Counted from the first letter of the stretch, positions 47,577 through 58,666 are shown. The stretch: 64,000 bases of DNA from Proteles cristata cristata (GCA_017311185.1 JAESUZ010002881.1:248001-312000); one strand, 5' to 3'. The notes: generated from the letters alone by a model not told the origin. A program made the numbers and translations.

Positions 47577-49339
47577 ACCACATCTTCTTGATCCATTCAT
47601 TCATCAGTGGGCATTTGGGAGTCTTTCCATACTTTGGCTGTTTTTGATAATGTTGCTATAAACATTGAGGTGCATGTGTCCCTTCAAAACAGCCTACCTG
47701 TATCCCTTGGATAACCTAGTAGTGTAATTGCTGGGTTGTATAGTAGTTCTATATTTAAGCTTTTGAGGAATCTCCATACTGCTTCCAGAGTGGCTGCACC
47801 AGTCTGCATTCCCACCAGGAGTGCAAAAGAGATCCTCTCTCACTGCATCCTTGTCAACATATGTTGTTGCCTGAGTTAGTTGTTAGCCATTTTGACGGGT
47901 GTGAGGTGGTATCTCATTGTGGTTTTGTGACATTCAGTATCATTTCATGTGCCTGTTGGCCATCTGGATGTCTTCTTTGGAGAAGTGTATTTTCATGTCT
48001 TTAGCCCATTTCTTCCCTGGATTATTTGGTTTTTGGGTATTGAGTTTGAAAAGTTATTTTTAGATTTTGGATACTGACCCTTTTTCTGATATGTCATATA
48101 CAAATATCTGCTCCCATTCTGTCCATTGCCTTTTAGTCTTGATTGTTGATTGTTTCCTTCCCTGTGCAGAAACTTTTTATTTAGATGAGGACCCAATAGT
48201 TCATTATTTAGGTCTTTCATCCATTTTGAGTTTATTTTTGTGTATGGTGTAAGAAAGTGGTCCAGGTTCATTTTTTGCATGTTGCTGTCCAGTCCTCCGT
48301 GCACCACCTGTTGAAGAGACTGTCTTTATTCCATTGGATACTCTTTCCCGCTTTGTCAAAGACAAGTTGGGCATACGTTTGTGGGTCCTTTTCTGAGTTC
48401 TCTATTCTGTTCCATTGATCTGAGTATCTGTTCTTGTGCCAGTACCGTACTGTCATTATGATTCAGCTTTGTAATACAGCTCGAAGTCAGGGATTATGAT
48501 GTCTCCTGCTTTGATTTTCTTTTTCAACATGGCTTTGTCTATTCAAGGCTTTTTCTGGTTCCATACAAATTTTAGGATTGTTTGCTCTAGCTTTGTGAAG
48601 AATGCTGGTGTTATTTTGATAGGAATTGCATTGAATATGTAGATTATTTTGGGTAGTATTGGCATTTTAACAATATTTACTCTTCCTATCCAGCAGCATG
48701 GAATATTTTTCCTTTTTTGTGTGTGTGTCTCCTTCAATTTCCTTCATCAGCTTTCTATAGTTTTCAATGTATAGATTTTTCACCTCTTTGGTTATGGTTA
48801 TTTCTGGGTACTTTATGGTTTTTGGTGGACTTGTAAATGGGATCAATTCCTTGATTTCTCTTTCTGTTGTTTCATTGTAGGCATATAGGAATACAACCAA
48901 TTTCTGTGCATTGATTTTATATCCTGCCACTTTCCTGAATTCCTGAATCAGTTCTAGCAGCTTTTTGATGCGATCTTTTGGGTTTTCCATATAGAGGATC
49001 ATGTCATCTTGGAAGAGTGAAAGTTTGATCCCCTCCTGGCCAATTTGGATGCCTTCTATTCCTATTCATTGTCTGATTGCTGAGGCTAAGACTTCCAATA
49101 CCATGTTGAATAGCAGTGGTGAGAGTGGATATTCCTGTTGTGCTCCTGGCATTGGGGGGAAAGCTCTCAGTTTTTCCACATTGAGGATGATATTAGCATT
49201 GGGTCTTTCATATATGGCTTTTATGATCTCGAGGTATGATCCATCTATCTCTGCTTTCTTCAGGATTTTTATCAAGAAAAGATGCTGTACTTTGTCAAAT
49301 GCTTTCTCTGCATCTATTGAGAGGATCATGTGTTCTTGT

Positions 49340-50422
49340 TGTTGGAGGCTGGCTCTGGCAGGTCCAGGGATCCCTGAAGGATAGACGGTGTTGGCGAGAG
49401 AGAGAGTGAGAGAGCCCCGAGATCCTTTCTGATCACCAGGCAGGCATCTCTGTCCTGTCGGTTTTGGTGTCTTTATTTATAGGTCAAAGGTTAATATGGC
49501 ATCAGAAAATGGAATTTTTACAATGGATAGCTCTCTGTGATAAGATGTTTTTGGAAATGTACAGAAATAGGTTTTACAGAAGTGCCCCAATTATACTGAG
49601 GTTGAGTAACTAAGAAAATGACAGGGTGTTCACATTTTAATAACACTAAGATTAAGTCATAGGTTTGTAGATACTCTTATCCATCCTCATCACAGCTGCC
49701 AAGGTAAGCGAAGGTGTTTGTGGAATCTAGGCCTTAGGGAAGGGGCTGCTATACATCATCAGTTAACAAACGTGTATGCACTAAATTATCTTCTGCCCTT
49801 ATCTGTTCCTTCTCTCTAAGTTAGGCTCTTTGTCTCCGGGCAAGACTTGATTTTCCAGTTATATTCTTTGTGGCACCGGAGAGCCAACCATACCTTTAAA
49901 GAGTTTAACTCATTTCCAATACATAGAATAGCCTCTTCAAGTGCATTTACCTTTGTGTCTAGTTTCACAATTTCTTTAATAGCTAGGGAATAAAAGACAT
50001 TTTTGGTTAGCTGATTTACATGTTGAGCTGTATGAACATCCTGGACTAATGCAATGGTAGAAACAGCATTGTACATGTAAAGGTCAATCTTTTATGAGTA
50101 ATGGTCATTAGCCTGTTCATAGCTCAAGGGAAAATATGAAGGGAAACAGGACCTTCGAGACATGATGTCTGTTCTCATAATCCAAAGAAGAAGTTCCCAC
50201 AATAAGTTCCTTCACAAGGTGCAATCATCATACCAGGGCTAGAATAAGGGGACAAGTCACTCCTGATATTGATCAACAGTGTACCTTAGGGGTCAGTGCT
50301 CAAACAGAAATAATTGAGTGGGGGTGGATATGGTCGTCATCTGATTGACAAGAGACCCTGTAAACTTGGTTTAACCTCACCAGGAGTTTTCTCGACTACT
50401 GGGCTCAGAATGGCTCCCAATA
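49340..50422 (-). mobile_element. ERV-derived element with env block, inside L1 ORF2
   Basis: Begins TGTTGGAGGC at 49,340; on the minus strand its start reads TATTGGGAGCC at 50,422, one base from a canonical TG start. TSD tcttgt at 49,334-49,339 and 50,423-50,428 is perfect over 6 bp, and the L1 text rejoins across it. The minus strand shows an LTR-like start, block A (about 50,335-50,105), an env-like block B (50,076-49,814), block C (about 49,780-49,450) with AATAAA near 49,475, and a U5-like end. A 6-bp TSD and the env type suggest a class II (betaretrovirus-like) ERV. It may be a solo LTR that captured env sequence, or a provirus reduced by deletions. Confidence 0.75.
49816..50076 (-). 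pseudogene. Retroviral env transmembrane-like fragment (ERV)
   Basis: An 86-codon open frame inside the ERV-derived element. It has a hydrophobic, alanine-rich start, a heptad-like stretch (LDTKVNALEEAILCIGNEL) and a cysteine pair (LRCH, then SCPETKSL) before the stop. This order, coiled coil then cysteine loop, is that of a retroviral transmembrane envelope subunit, most like class II ERVs. There is no surface subunit, fusion peptide or membrane anchor, so it is a remnant. The stop-proximal 21 bp (49,814-49,834) recur at 58,289-58,309. Confidence 0.6.
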
Positions 50423-51129
50423 TCTTGTTCTTTCTTTTATTGATGTGATGAATCACATTGATTGTTTTGTGGATATTGAAGCAGCCATGCATCCCAGGTA
50501 TAAATCCCACTTGGTCATGGTGAATTTTTTTTGGTATTGTTGGATCTGGTTGGTTAATATCCTGTTGAGGGTTTTTCATGCATGTTCATCAGGGAAACTG
50601 GTTTATAGTTCTCACTGTTTAGTGGGGTCTTTGTCTGGTTTTGGAATCAAGGTAATGCTGGCTTCATAGATAGAGTTAGTTTAAAAGTTTCCCTTCCATT
50701 TCTATTTTTTGGAACAGCTTCAAGAGAATAGGTGTTAACCCTTCCTTAAATGTTTGGTAGAATTCCCCTGGAAAGCCATCTGGCCCTGGACTTTTGTTTT
50801 TTTGGGAGATTTTGATTACTAATTTGATTTCTTTATTGGTTATGGGTATGTTAAAATTTTCTATTTCTTACTGTTTCAGTTTTGGTAGTTTATATGTTTC
50901 TAGGAATTTGTCCATTTCTTTCAGATTGCCCAATTTATTGGCATACAATTGCTCATAATATTTTCTTATTATTGTTTGTATTCCTGTTGTGTTGGTTGTG
51001 ATCTCTCCTCTTTCATTCTTGATTTTATTTATTTGGGTCCATTCTCTTTTCTTTTTGATCAAACTGGCTAGGGGGTTATCAATTTTGTTACTTATTTCAA
51101 AGAACCAGTTTCTGGTTTCATTGCTCTAT

Positions 51130-51130
51130 T

Positions 51131-51186
<56 letters not shown>

Positions 51187-51195
51187 TTCTTTCTT
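51130..51195. repeat. (TTTC)n microsatellite in L1 ORF2
   Basis: About sixteen TTTC units with one slip near the end, within the felid L1. Pure pyrimidine on the plus strand. Confidence 0.95.
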
Positions 51196-52264
51196 GTTTC
51201 AATAGCATTGATTTCTCTTCTGATCTTTATTCTTTCCTGTCTTCTGCTAGTTGTGGGTTTTATTTGCTGTTCTTTGTCCAGTTCTTTAAGGTGTAAAGTT
51301 AGGTTGTATATCTGAGACATTTCTTCCTTCTTTAGGAAGGCCTGGATTGATATATACTTTCCTCTTATGACCATCTTTCCTGCATTCCAGAGGTTTTGGG
51401 ATGTGGTGCTATCATTTTCATTTGCGTCTATGTATTTTTAAATTTCCTCTTTCACTCCTTGGTTAGCCCATTCATTCTTTAGTAGAATGTTCTTTAGTTT
51501 CAAGTATTTGTTATCTTTCCAAATTTTTTTTCTTGTGGTTGATTTCAAGTTTCATAACTTTATGGTATAAAAATGTACAGTATGATCCTGATCTTTTTGT
51601 ACTTGTTGAGGGCTGATTTGTGTCCCAGTATGTGATCCATTCTGGAAAACTTCCCATGTGCACTGGAGAAGAATGTATATTCTGCTGCTTTAGGATGAAA
51701 TGTTCTGAATATATCTGTTAAATCCATATGTTCCAGTGTGTCATTCAAAGCCATTGTTTCCTTGTTGATTTTCTGTTTAGATATCTGTCCATTGTTGTAA
51801 GTGGGATGTTGAAGTTCCTACTATTATGGTGTTATTATCAATAAGTTTATTTATGTTTCTAATTAATTGATTTATATATTTGGGTGCTGTCAAATTTGGA
51901 GCATAAATGTTTACTATTGTTATGTTTTCTTAGTGGATATAGACCCCTTAATTATGATATAATACCCTTCTTCATCTCTTGCTACAGTCTTTATTTTAAA
52001 GTCTAGATTGTCTGATATAAGTATGGCTACTTTGGCTGACTTTCTTTTCGTGACCATTAGCATGATAGATTGTTCTCCATCCCCTTACTTTAAATCTGAA
52101 GTTGTCTTTGGATCTAAAGTGGGTCTCTTGTAAACAGCATAAAGATGGATCTTGTTTTCTTATCCATTCTGTTACCCTGTGTCTTTTGTTTGGAGCATTT
52201 AGTCCACTGGCATTTATAGTGAGTACTGAAAGATATGAGTTTATTCCCATTATGTTTCCTGTAG

Positions 52265-53197
52265 AGTTGGAGTTTTGGTGATATTCTCTGGTCCTTTCTA
52301 GTCTTTGTTGTTTCTAGCCTTTTTTTTTTTCTTTTTTTCTCCCCTTAGAGAGTCCCCCTTAAAATTCCTTGCAGGGCTGGTTTAGTGATAAAGAACCCCT
52401 TTAATTTTTGTGTTTCTGGAAAACTTTTTATCTCTCCTATGTTGAATGACAGCCTTGCTGGATAAAGAATTCTTGGCGGCATATTTTTTTGATTCAGCAC
52501 ATTGAATATATCCTGCCACTTTTTCCTGCCTGCGAAGTTTCTGTGGATAGGTCTGCTGAAAATCTGATCTGTCTTCCTTTGTAGGTTAAGGACTTTTTTC
52601 CCTTGCTGCTTTCATGATTCTTTCCTGGCCTAAGTATTTTGTGAATTTGACTATGATATGCTTTGTTGATGGTCAGTTTTTGTTGAATCTTGTGGGAGAC
52701 CTCTGTTCTTCCCGGATTTTGATGTCTGTCTTTCCCCAAGTTAGGAAAGTTTCTGCTGATTTGCTCACATAAACCTCTACCTATCTTTCTCTCTTCATCT
52801 TATGGGAATCCTATGATTCCGATGTTTGTTTTTAATGAGTCACTGATTTCTCTTATTCTTAAATCGTGCCCTTTTGCTTTAGTCTATTTTTTTCTGCTTC
52901 ATTATTCTCCATAAGTTTATCTTCTATATCGCTGATTCACTGCTCTGCCTCATCCATTCTTGCCACCATGGCATCCATTCAAGATTGCAGCTCAGTAATA
53001 GCATTTTTTCTTTCATCCTGACTAGTTTTTACTTCTTTTATCATTGTAGAGAGGGATTCTAATCTATTTTTGACCCCAGCTACTATTCTTATTATCATGA
53101 TTTTAAATTCTGGTTCAGACATCTTGCTTGTATCTGTGTTGGTAAAGTCCCTGGCTGACATTTCTTCCTGCTCTTTCTTTTGGGTAAATTCCTTCAT
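52265..53197 (-). pseudogene. L1 ORF1 (RNA-binding protein), broken
   Basis: Begins at 53,197 with MKEFTQKKEQEEMSARDF and continues open for 72 codons before a stop; the remaining downstream text to about 52,265 is in other frames. The N-terminal region is polar and helical (KIMIIRIVAGVKNRLESL), consistent with the coiled-coil part of L1 ORF1. The C-terminal RNA-binding part is readable only in pieces. In an active L1 this protein coats L1 RNA. Spacing to ORF2 is short, as in other mammalian L1s. The low-coordinate limit is approximate. Confidence 0.75.
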
Positions 53198-54674
53198 TTC
53201 ATCATTTTGAAGGAAGAAAAGGAATTAATAAGGCTAAAAAAACCTTTAAATTAAAAAATTGAAAACAACACACACACACAAAATCAAATAAATGATGCTA
53301 GATCCTAAGTGTGTTTTGTTTTGGTTATTGAAATGAGCTAGATTGATTAGAGAACAAAAGGGGAAAAAGAAAATATTTGAAAATTTGAGAAAATAAATAC
53401 GACAAAATAGAATAACTTTAAATGATGGAAGTGAAATAGAATTAGAAAAATTTACAAAAAAATAAAAACAGTAGAAAAAATAAAAATATTTTTAATAAAG
53501 ATTGAAAATAAATGTTTTTCTCTTTCTGTATTCAAGTAAAAGAAAAGAAATGAAAAACAAAATTGAATAGAAGGACCAGTAAACAGACTGAAATACGATT
53601 GATATTATATCATTTTCCCCTAGAAGTCAAAATATGAAGCACTTTATAGTCCATCAATCAAGTTGGCAGGGAGTTTTGTGGTGTTCCTGAAGAGTGAGAT
53701 TGGTCCAGATGGGTGGAGCTTAGTGTAATGGCTCCATTCTCCACTAGATGACTCTGCTTAGCTTACTGGCATGGATTGTTGTGGTGACTGTAGGTGTGTA
53801 TGCGCATGAGTGTGCTGGGCGATAATGGCATCACCTAGCTATGCAGGCTCTAGTATTGGAACTCTGCTCTCCTGGACCAGGAATTGTCCCCCCCCCCATC
53901 CTTTGTCTTCAGTTTCTGACCACTCCCCACTTTTACACTGTCTGTGACCACACCATAAAGTTGCCGGGTGGCACCTCCCTCCTCAGTTTTATCTCATATA
54001 CATCTGTGTTTCCTAACCCCTCACTTCTGAGGGACTGTGGCTTTGACCCACTCAGATCCTCTGGGGGAGGGTCTCACCAAACATTGGCGAGGAGCCGGCT
54101 GCACCCAGGAACATTTGCAGGACTGTGGAAAGGAAAAAGTTCATGCAATCACGTGGCAGCAGAGTTTCCAGGATTATAGAAAATCACGTGTGGCTTCAAG
54201 ACCTCCCAGATCCACTCTGCTCCTGGGGATTCACCATTGCCACCAGGACACCTCTAGGTATTTGAGCTGTGGGGTTTCAGAGTCTGCACTCCCCCTGTTT
54301 ATAGAGTTTTAATGGAATTTAAACCCTCCTCTTTCTCCTTTCTCCCATTTTAGTTTAGTCCCTGCAGCTGTTTCCACTTTTCCGCTTTCTTTCCAGCTGC
54401 TTTTGTGGTGTCTTTCCAGGACATTCCCCCTGCCTCCATCCTCTCTCTGCAAGCAAAATCAGCTCCTTGCGCTCCGTGTCTCCTCTCTCCCCAGTTCACC
54501 TCTCTGTACTGCATACCTGTTGAGTTCTGTGGTTCAGGTTGTGCAGATTGTTGTGCTAATCCTCAAATCAGTTTTCTAGGTGTGCAGTATGGGTTAGTGT
54601 TGATTTGGCTGTATTTCATGTACGCAAGATGGAAAAAAGACTTCCATGCTATTCTCCATCGTGGCTCCTCCCTC
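53198..54674 (-). promoter_or_regulatory. L1 5' UTR (internal promoter region), degenerate
   Basis: About 1.5 kb upstream of ORF1 on the minus strand. The ORF1-proximal part (53,200-53,620) is A-rich; the distal part (53,640-54,674) is more GC-balanced and ends at the TSD with 'gatggaaaaaagacttcc' near 54,630. In intact elements this carries the Pol II promoter. Open frames of 90-127 codons on the plus strand here are incidental. Confidence 0.7.
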
Positions 54675-54685
54675 TGATTTCATTT

Positions 54686-56660
54686 GTTAATATTCAACAT
54701 ATGGTAAACTTTGTGGAGGAAGAAAAATCTATTCTTGGGTTATGATGAATGACTGATTATTACAATGCAGAATGTACCGTTGGGACATATCCTATAAATT
54801 TCTGTGCCATTGAATATTACACAAAAGTGGCTGCCTGTGGATCTTGGAATTGCTCAGTAAAAAGAAACATGTTAATTAAGACATTCTCAATTCACCACAC
54901 AGAAGTATGTAAATTACAACTCAATATAAGGTCAATGAAAGGCTATTTTCTTGTTTTATACAATAATACCTAAAAAAAGAATATGAGACACACAAAACTA
55001 CTCCTCAATAATTATAAGGTACAAATTTAGCCTATAAATGTGAGAATGTTCAGTTGGAATGCAGTTGTCTCCACTTACATTCTTTCTCTAGGACCCAACA
55101 AAATTAGCACTGACATGCCACAAAGCAAATACTGATTTGAATGTACACTGATTTAAAGGCAGGATCTAAATTATGTTTGCATAAGTTATAACAGTATTTA
55201 AAAGATAAAAGGAGAACACTTTGTGGAGACATGTAGTCTCCAACTGGTTTGTAACATTTTTCTTTGAAAGAAAGCAAGATATTTAGTATCAGGATTTACA
55301 GATACAACTTGAGCTACAAATAATTGGTCTATTTTTTTCTCTCTTAAGTCCACGGTACTGTTTCTTTGAAGTATTATACAGTCTAATAAACAAAAAAAAA
55401 AAAAAAAAAAACTCAAGACAAACCTACTAATATGTACAAAAAATAAAGGAACTGAGTCATTGTCATAAAGTAAGCAAGTTTATAATTTGACACTACTCTT
55501 ATAATTTGATTCTACTCATAGAAATATGTCCATAGGCTATCTGTAGTTGATTATATCTTGGATTTAAAAAATAGATAGGGAGTTATTGTGAATGATATAT
55601 GCTTTATATAATGGTAAAATTGAAAATATATGAGAAGCCTAATTTTAGTGATTTTTTTTCACTTTTATAGATAGACTCAAAATTATAAAGGACTTGAATA
55701 CCTATTTGAAAATCTAGAAGATATATAGGTAAAATTCATAGTAGATCTTGAGATATATTGATGAGAAATAGCTCTTGAATTTTAGCTAACATAGAGATAT
55801 GTAAAGGAAGAACCACACTTTAGTGACAAAACCTTCTGATTGAGTAGTACATGTGCAGTGGGGTGGTTAGCAGGGTCAGATTTTCATTTGAGTTAAATAG
55901 ATGTGAGAGAAGAGACATTCTACCATTCGACAAAATATCCAGTCTATAACATATAGATTCAAAGCTTCCTTCTCAAGCCTGGGAGACTGGCAGGAATAAG
56001 GGAGCGCCTAAATTTGCAGGATCAGGTGGAAATGTTTTCATTAAAAACAAGAAATAGCCACCAAAGCAGAGAGCAAATAGATTGGACCATAATATTATTT
56101 GAGAATTGAACTGTTGAATTGAGGGAAAAAATAGTGGTATTAAGTAAAAAATATATATATATTATGATACTTCTTAAAATGTAAGAAAGATTTTATTCAA
56201 GATTATTGCAATAAGAGAATTATAATAGGGGAGAAAGACCAGAACCTACTCTAAATACATAAAAGATACACAGTGATATATGGCCAACAGCAGAGTGAGA
56301 GGTCAGTGTTGACAAAATTACTGAAAAGGAGATCATCAAGGATAGGAGGATTCTTTCTAATGCAACTTAACAGGATTCTTGATGAATGTAGACCACAGTG
56401 ATCAGGCCTCAAGAATGGATATGAAGAATTTGATCAGATATTGGAGGTGCTCACATATTAAGGAGAGGTGCATTCCCATCACACTGACTTAACAAGATTT
56501 TTGCTAAAACTGGACTCGGCAAAGAGCAACACAGTAGCCAAATGTAAAGGCTTGAGAAAAGGTATAAGAGGAGCCAAACAAACATTTGGTCAAGGAAAGC
56601 CTTTGTCGGAAGGCATAGGCTACTTTGGAGTAAGTAAGGCCTAGAATGGGTAACTTAATA
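54686..56660. other. Mostly unique non-coding DNA
   Basis: A 74-codon frame at 54,749-54,973 has no recognisable product. An A20 tract follows AATAAA at 55,385 (separate entry). 56,220-56,650 is less AT-rich and may be an unrecognised old repeat. Confidence 0.4.
55385..55411 (+). other. AATAAA immediately followed by an A20 tract
   Basis: AATAAA (55,385-55,390), a C, then 20 uninterrupted A (55,392-55,411). It looks like the 3' end of a retroposed transcript, but the upstream sequence matches nothing I recognise and no TSD was found. Confidence 0.35.
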
Positions 56661-56664
56661 ACAT

Positions 56665-56855
56665 AGTATTTATTGAAGGTTTAATCTGTTTCAGATACTA
56701 GTAAGATTATCTTCTTTTTATTATTTAATATTAATTGTAAATTAAAGAATAAATTATAAATAAAATAAAATAATAATTATAATCACATAATTATATAATT
56801 TGTGAGCTCAACACTCCTAGGAGGTAGAAAATAATAGTGTACTAACTTTTTCTTG
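56665..56855 (+). mobile_element. L2/MIR fragment with AT-rich interior, plus strand
   Basis: 'gtatttattgaaggtttaat' and 'tgtttcagatactag' at the left, and 'gtgagctcaacactcctagg' at the right, follow L2/MIR order. An AT-rich stretch (56,720-56,795) separates them. Confidence 0.45.
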
Positions 56856-56859
56856 AGGT

Positions 56860-57423
56860 ATACAGACCTAGATAAAAGGAACTTCTGCTTTAATTCAACC
56901 TGGAGCAAATGGATCAAAGTTACTGTCCTGCTGAAAACAAATCAAAGACAAAACAAAACAAACAAAAATACAAGAAACAAAAATGATACGAAATGTATGA
57001 AACCCTTTAAGATGCTTATTATCAGGCAATGAAGGAAAGTGAGCCCTAAAGAGACAAGAAACAATATAAGTGAATCATAAATTACTCTGTAATATTGCCT
57101 TGAGAAGTTTCTAAGGCAGCAGTTGAGACATAGAAAGACCATCCGTAAGGATTAGAGACTCCAGCACTTGGCACCAAGACTAAGAGTAATGCTTGCCATG
57201 AGGCTATTTCCATCTCACTGATGTTACCTCCGTTGTCAAGCAGGTTTAACTATTTCCTCACCAAGCCCTTGGATATATACAAGCTTCATTATGAAATTTA
57301 AATATTTAGCATTGTTAGAAAGAGTTAACATATGATAGATAAGTATTTCTTTCTCAAACACAAAATATCACTTATTTTTTTCCATAGTTTTAAAAAAATG
57401 TATTATGAACAATATAGGCAATG
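56860..57423. other. Unique non-coding DNA
   Basis: No recognised repeat or gene. Confidence 0.5.
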
Positions 57424-57429
57424 TTCCTG

Positions 57430-58660
57430 TGTCTGAGGCCGGCTCCGGCAGGTCCAGGGGTCCCTGAAGGATGGACGGTGTTGGCGAGGGAGGAGTGAGA
57501 GAGCAGCTAGAGTCTTTCTGGTCACCAGGCAGGCATCTCTGCTCTGACTGGGGCTCAACTGTATTTTATAATTTAAGTGTTTGGGGGACAGCACATAAGT
57601 GGCAGTTGCCTTAGACAATGATTTCTGATGAAAAACTTCTTTGATATGTAAGAATTTCCCAGAACATAGGTTTGTAGAAGACTCCTGCATAACCTTTATC
57701 AATAGTGGTTGAGGTAGGGGATTTAGATGCTTATCCTATGGGGAAGGAAGGTATCTTTAGCATACCAGACAAGGTTTTTAGCGTAAAAAGGGTGAAGTTA
57801 GTTCTTCGTGGGCAGGGGTCAATAGCTTGTTTAAGAAGTATCTAGAAAAGCAGGTCTTTCAGGAAACATCTTTGCTCCCATAATCACAAAAGAAAAAGTT
57901 CCTCAAGGGGCGCCTGGGTGGCTTAGTCGGTTAAGCGTCCGACTTTCACTCGGGTCATGATCTCACGGTTCGTGGGTTCGAGCCCCGCGTCGGGCTCTGT
58001 GCTGACAGCCAGCTCAGAGCCTGGAGCCTGTTTCAGATTCTGTGTCTCCCTCTCTGACCCTCCCCTGCTCACGCTGTCTCTCTCTCTCAGAAATAAATAA
58101 AACATAAAAAAAAAAATTAAAAAAAAAAAGCCTACTTTAAAAAAAAAAAAAAAAAGAAAAAGTTCCTCAATAGGTTCCTTCACAGGGTGCAATCAGCATA
58201 TTCAAGGCCAGAATAAGTAACTGCCTTGAGGGGGGTGGCCTGTGCTCCAAGCAGAAACAATTGGGTGGAGGTGAATATCTGTCCTTAACTCTAAATTAGG
58301 CTCTTTGTCACAGGGCCAGACTCAATTGTAACTCTTGTGTTCTTAGCCCCCTTTATTATGTAAGTCTTGGATCTGCAAGGCCCATAGGAAGAGCCTTTTG
58401 ACAATCATCCACAATGCCTTCATCTGAAATCTCTTTTGAAAAGGCAGGAATATGCTTTTCCTTATGAGGAATCTGTGTGGGGAATATTGGTCTGATCTGG
58501 AATATTGTGAGGCCTGGTCAATACCCGCAGGCTCATTTCCAACATGAGCCAATAGTGGCAGAAGGAGACACCAGTTTTCATTTCTCATGGCAGGAGCTGT
58601 GCAAATGCTGTCATTTCTCGTTGTGACGGTCATCCAGCGAGGCCAGTGCAGCTGCCAGCA
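57430..58660 (-). mobile_element. Second ERV-derived element with 6-bp TSD, minus strand
   Basis: Begins TGTCTGAGGCC at 57,430 and ends CTGCCAGCA at 58,660, so it has canonical TG...CA ends. TSD ttcctg at 57,424-57,429 and 58,661-58,666 is perfect. The first 120 bp closely match 49,340 onward, including the phrase 'gacggtgttggcgag'. A young SINE sits at 57,907-58,151; without it the element is about 0.97 kb. The minus strand shows an LTR-like start, about 350 bp of unassigned sequence, a degenerate copy of the env-end anchor (58,289-58,309), then blocks A (about 58,276-57,800), C and U5. The 125-codon frame overlapping its high-coordinate end runs out of the element and is not a gene. Confidence 0.78.
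57907..58151 (+). mobile_element. Very young feline SINE inside the ERV-derived element
   Basis: Near-consensus sense SINEC_Fc with intact A box tggcttagtcgg (57,919-57,930) and B box ggttcgagccc (57,975-57,985) and full CpG content in the head. TSD aaaagaaaaagttcctcaa at 57,888-57,906 and 58,152-58,170 is perfect over 19 bp. The A tail is long and holds a non-A island, gcctacttt, near 58,129-58,138. It is the best candidate here for a recently mobile copy. Confidence 0.97.
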
Positions 58661-58666
58661 TTCCTG

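Larger units (their letters stand above)
47450..52250 (-). pseudogene. L1 ORF2 (endonuclease and reverse transcriptase), broken
   Basis: Starts at about 52,250 with MGINSYLSVLTINASGLN, the N-terminus of the apurinic-type endonuclease with its conserved Asn; CLQETHF, with the catalytic Glu, follows about 40 residues on. A long frame then decays into short pieces. The reverse-transcriptase active site at 49,003-49,014 reads FQDD, where the family normally has an aromatic residue, Ala, Asp, Asp; both aspartates remain. The ERV-derived element (49,340-50,422) lies inside the RT domain, and a GAAA repeat (51,130-51,195 on the other strand) replaces normal residues with a K/E/R run. The intact protein would nick DNA and copy L1 RNA in the nucleus; this copy cannot be expressed. 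The 3' limit is approximate. Confidence 0.85.
47128..54674 (-). mobile_element. Full-length carnivore/felid L1, minus strand
   Basis: Complete L1 in order on the minus strand: 5' UTR (54,674-53,198), ORF1 (from 53,197), ORF2 (from about 52,250) and 3' UTR ending in a T-rich run at about 47,128-47,160. The TSD tgatttcattt lies at 47,117-47,127 and 54,675-54,685, perfect over 11 bp, so the 5' end is intact. Without the 1,083-bp ERV-derived insert the length is about 6.46 kb. Frameshifts and stops break both ORFs, so it is immobile. A (TG)n run lies at 47,541-47,576 and a (TTTC)n run at 51,130-51,195. Part of the ORF2 C-terminal third (near 48,180-48,210) is shorter than expected for felid L1. 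Confidence 0.93.

Noticed and set aside
49001..49384. 127-codon plus-strand frame
   Set aside because: It lies antisense to L1 ORF2 and crosses the L1/ERV junction at 49,340, so it cannot be an inherited gene.
53841..54677. Plus-strand frames of 90-112 codons
   Set aside because: They are antisense to the L1 5' UTR, which is less AT-rich and so stays open by composition.
54749..54973. 74-codon plus-strand frame
   Set aside because: No recognisable family, no exon signals seen, and no elevated CpG content.
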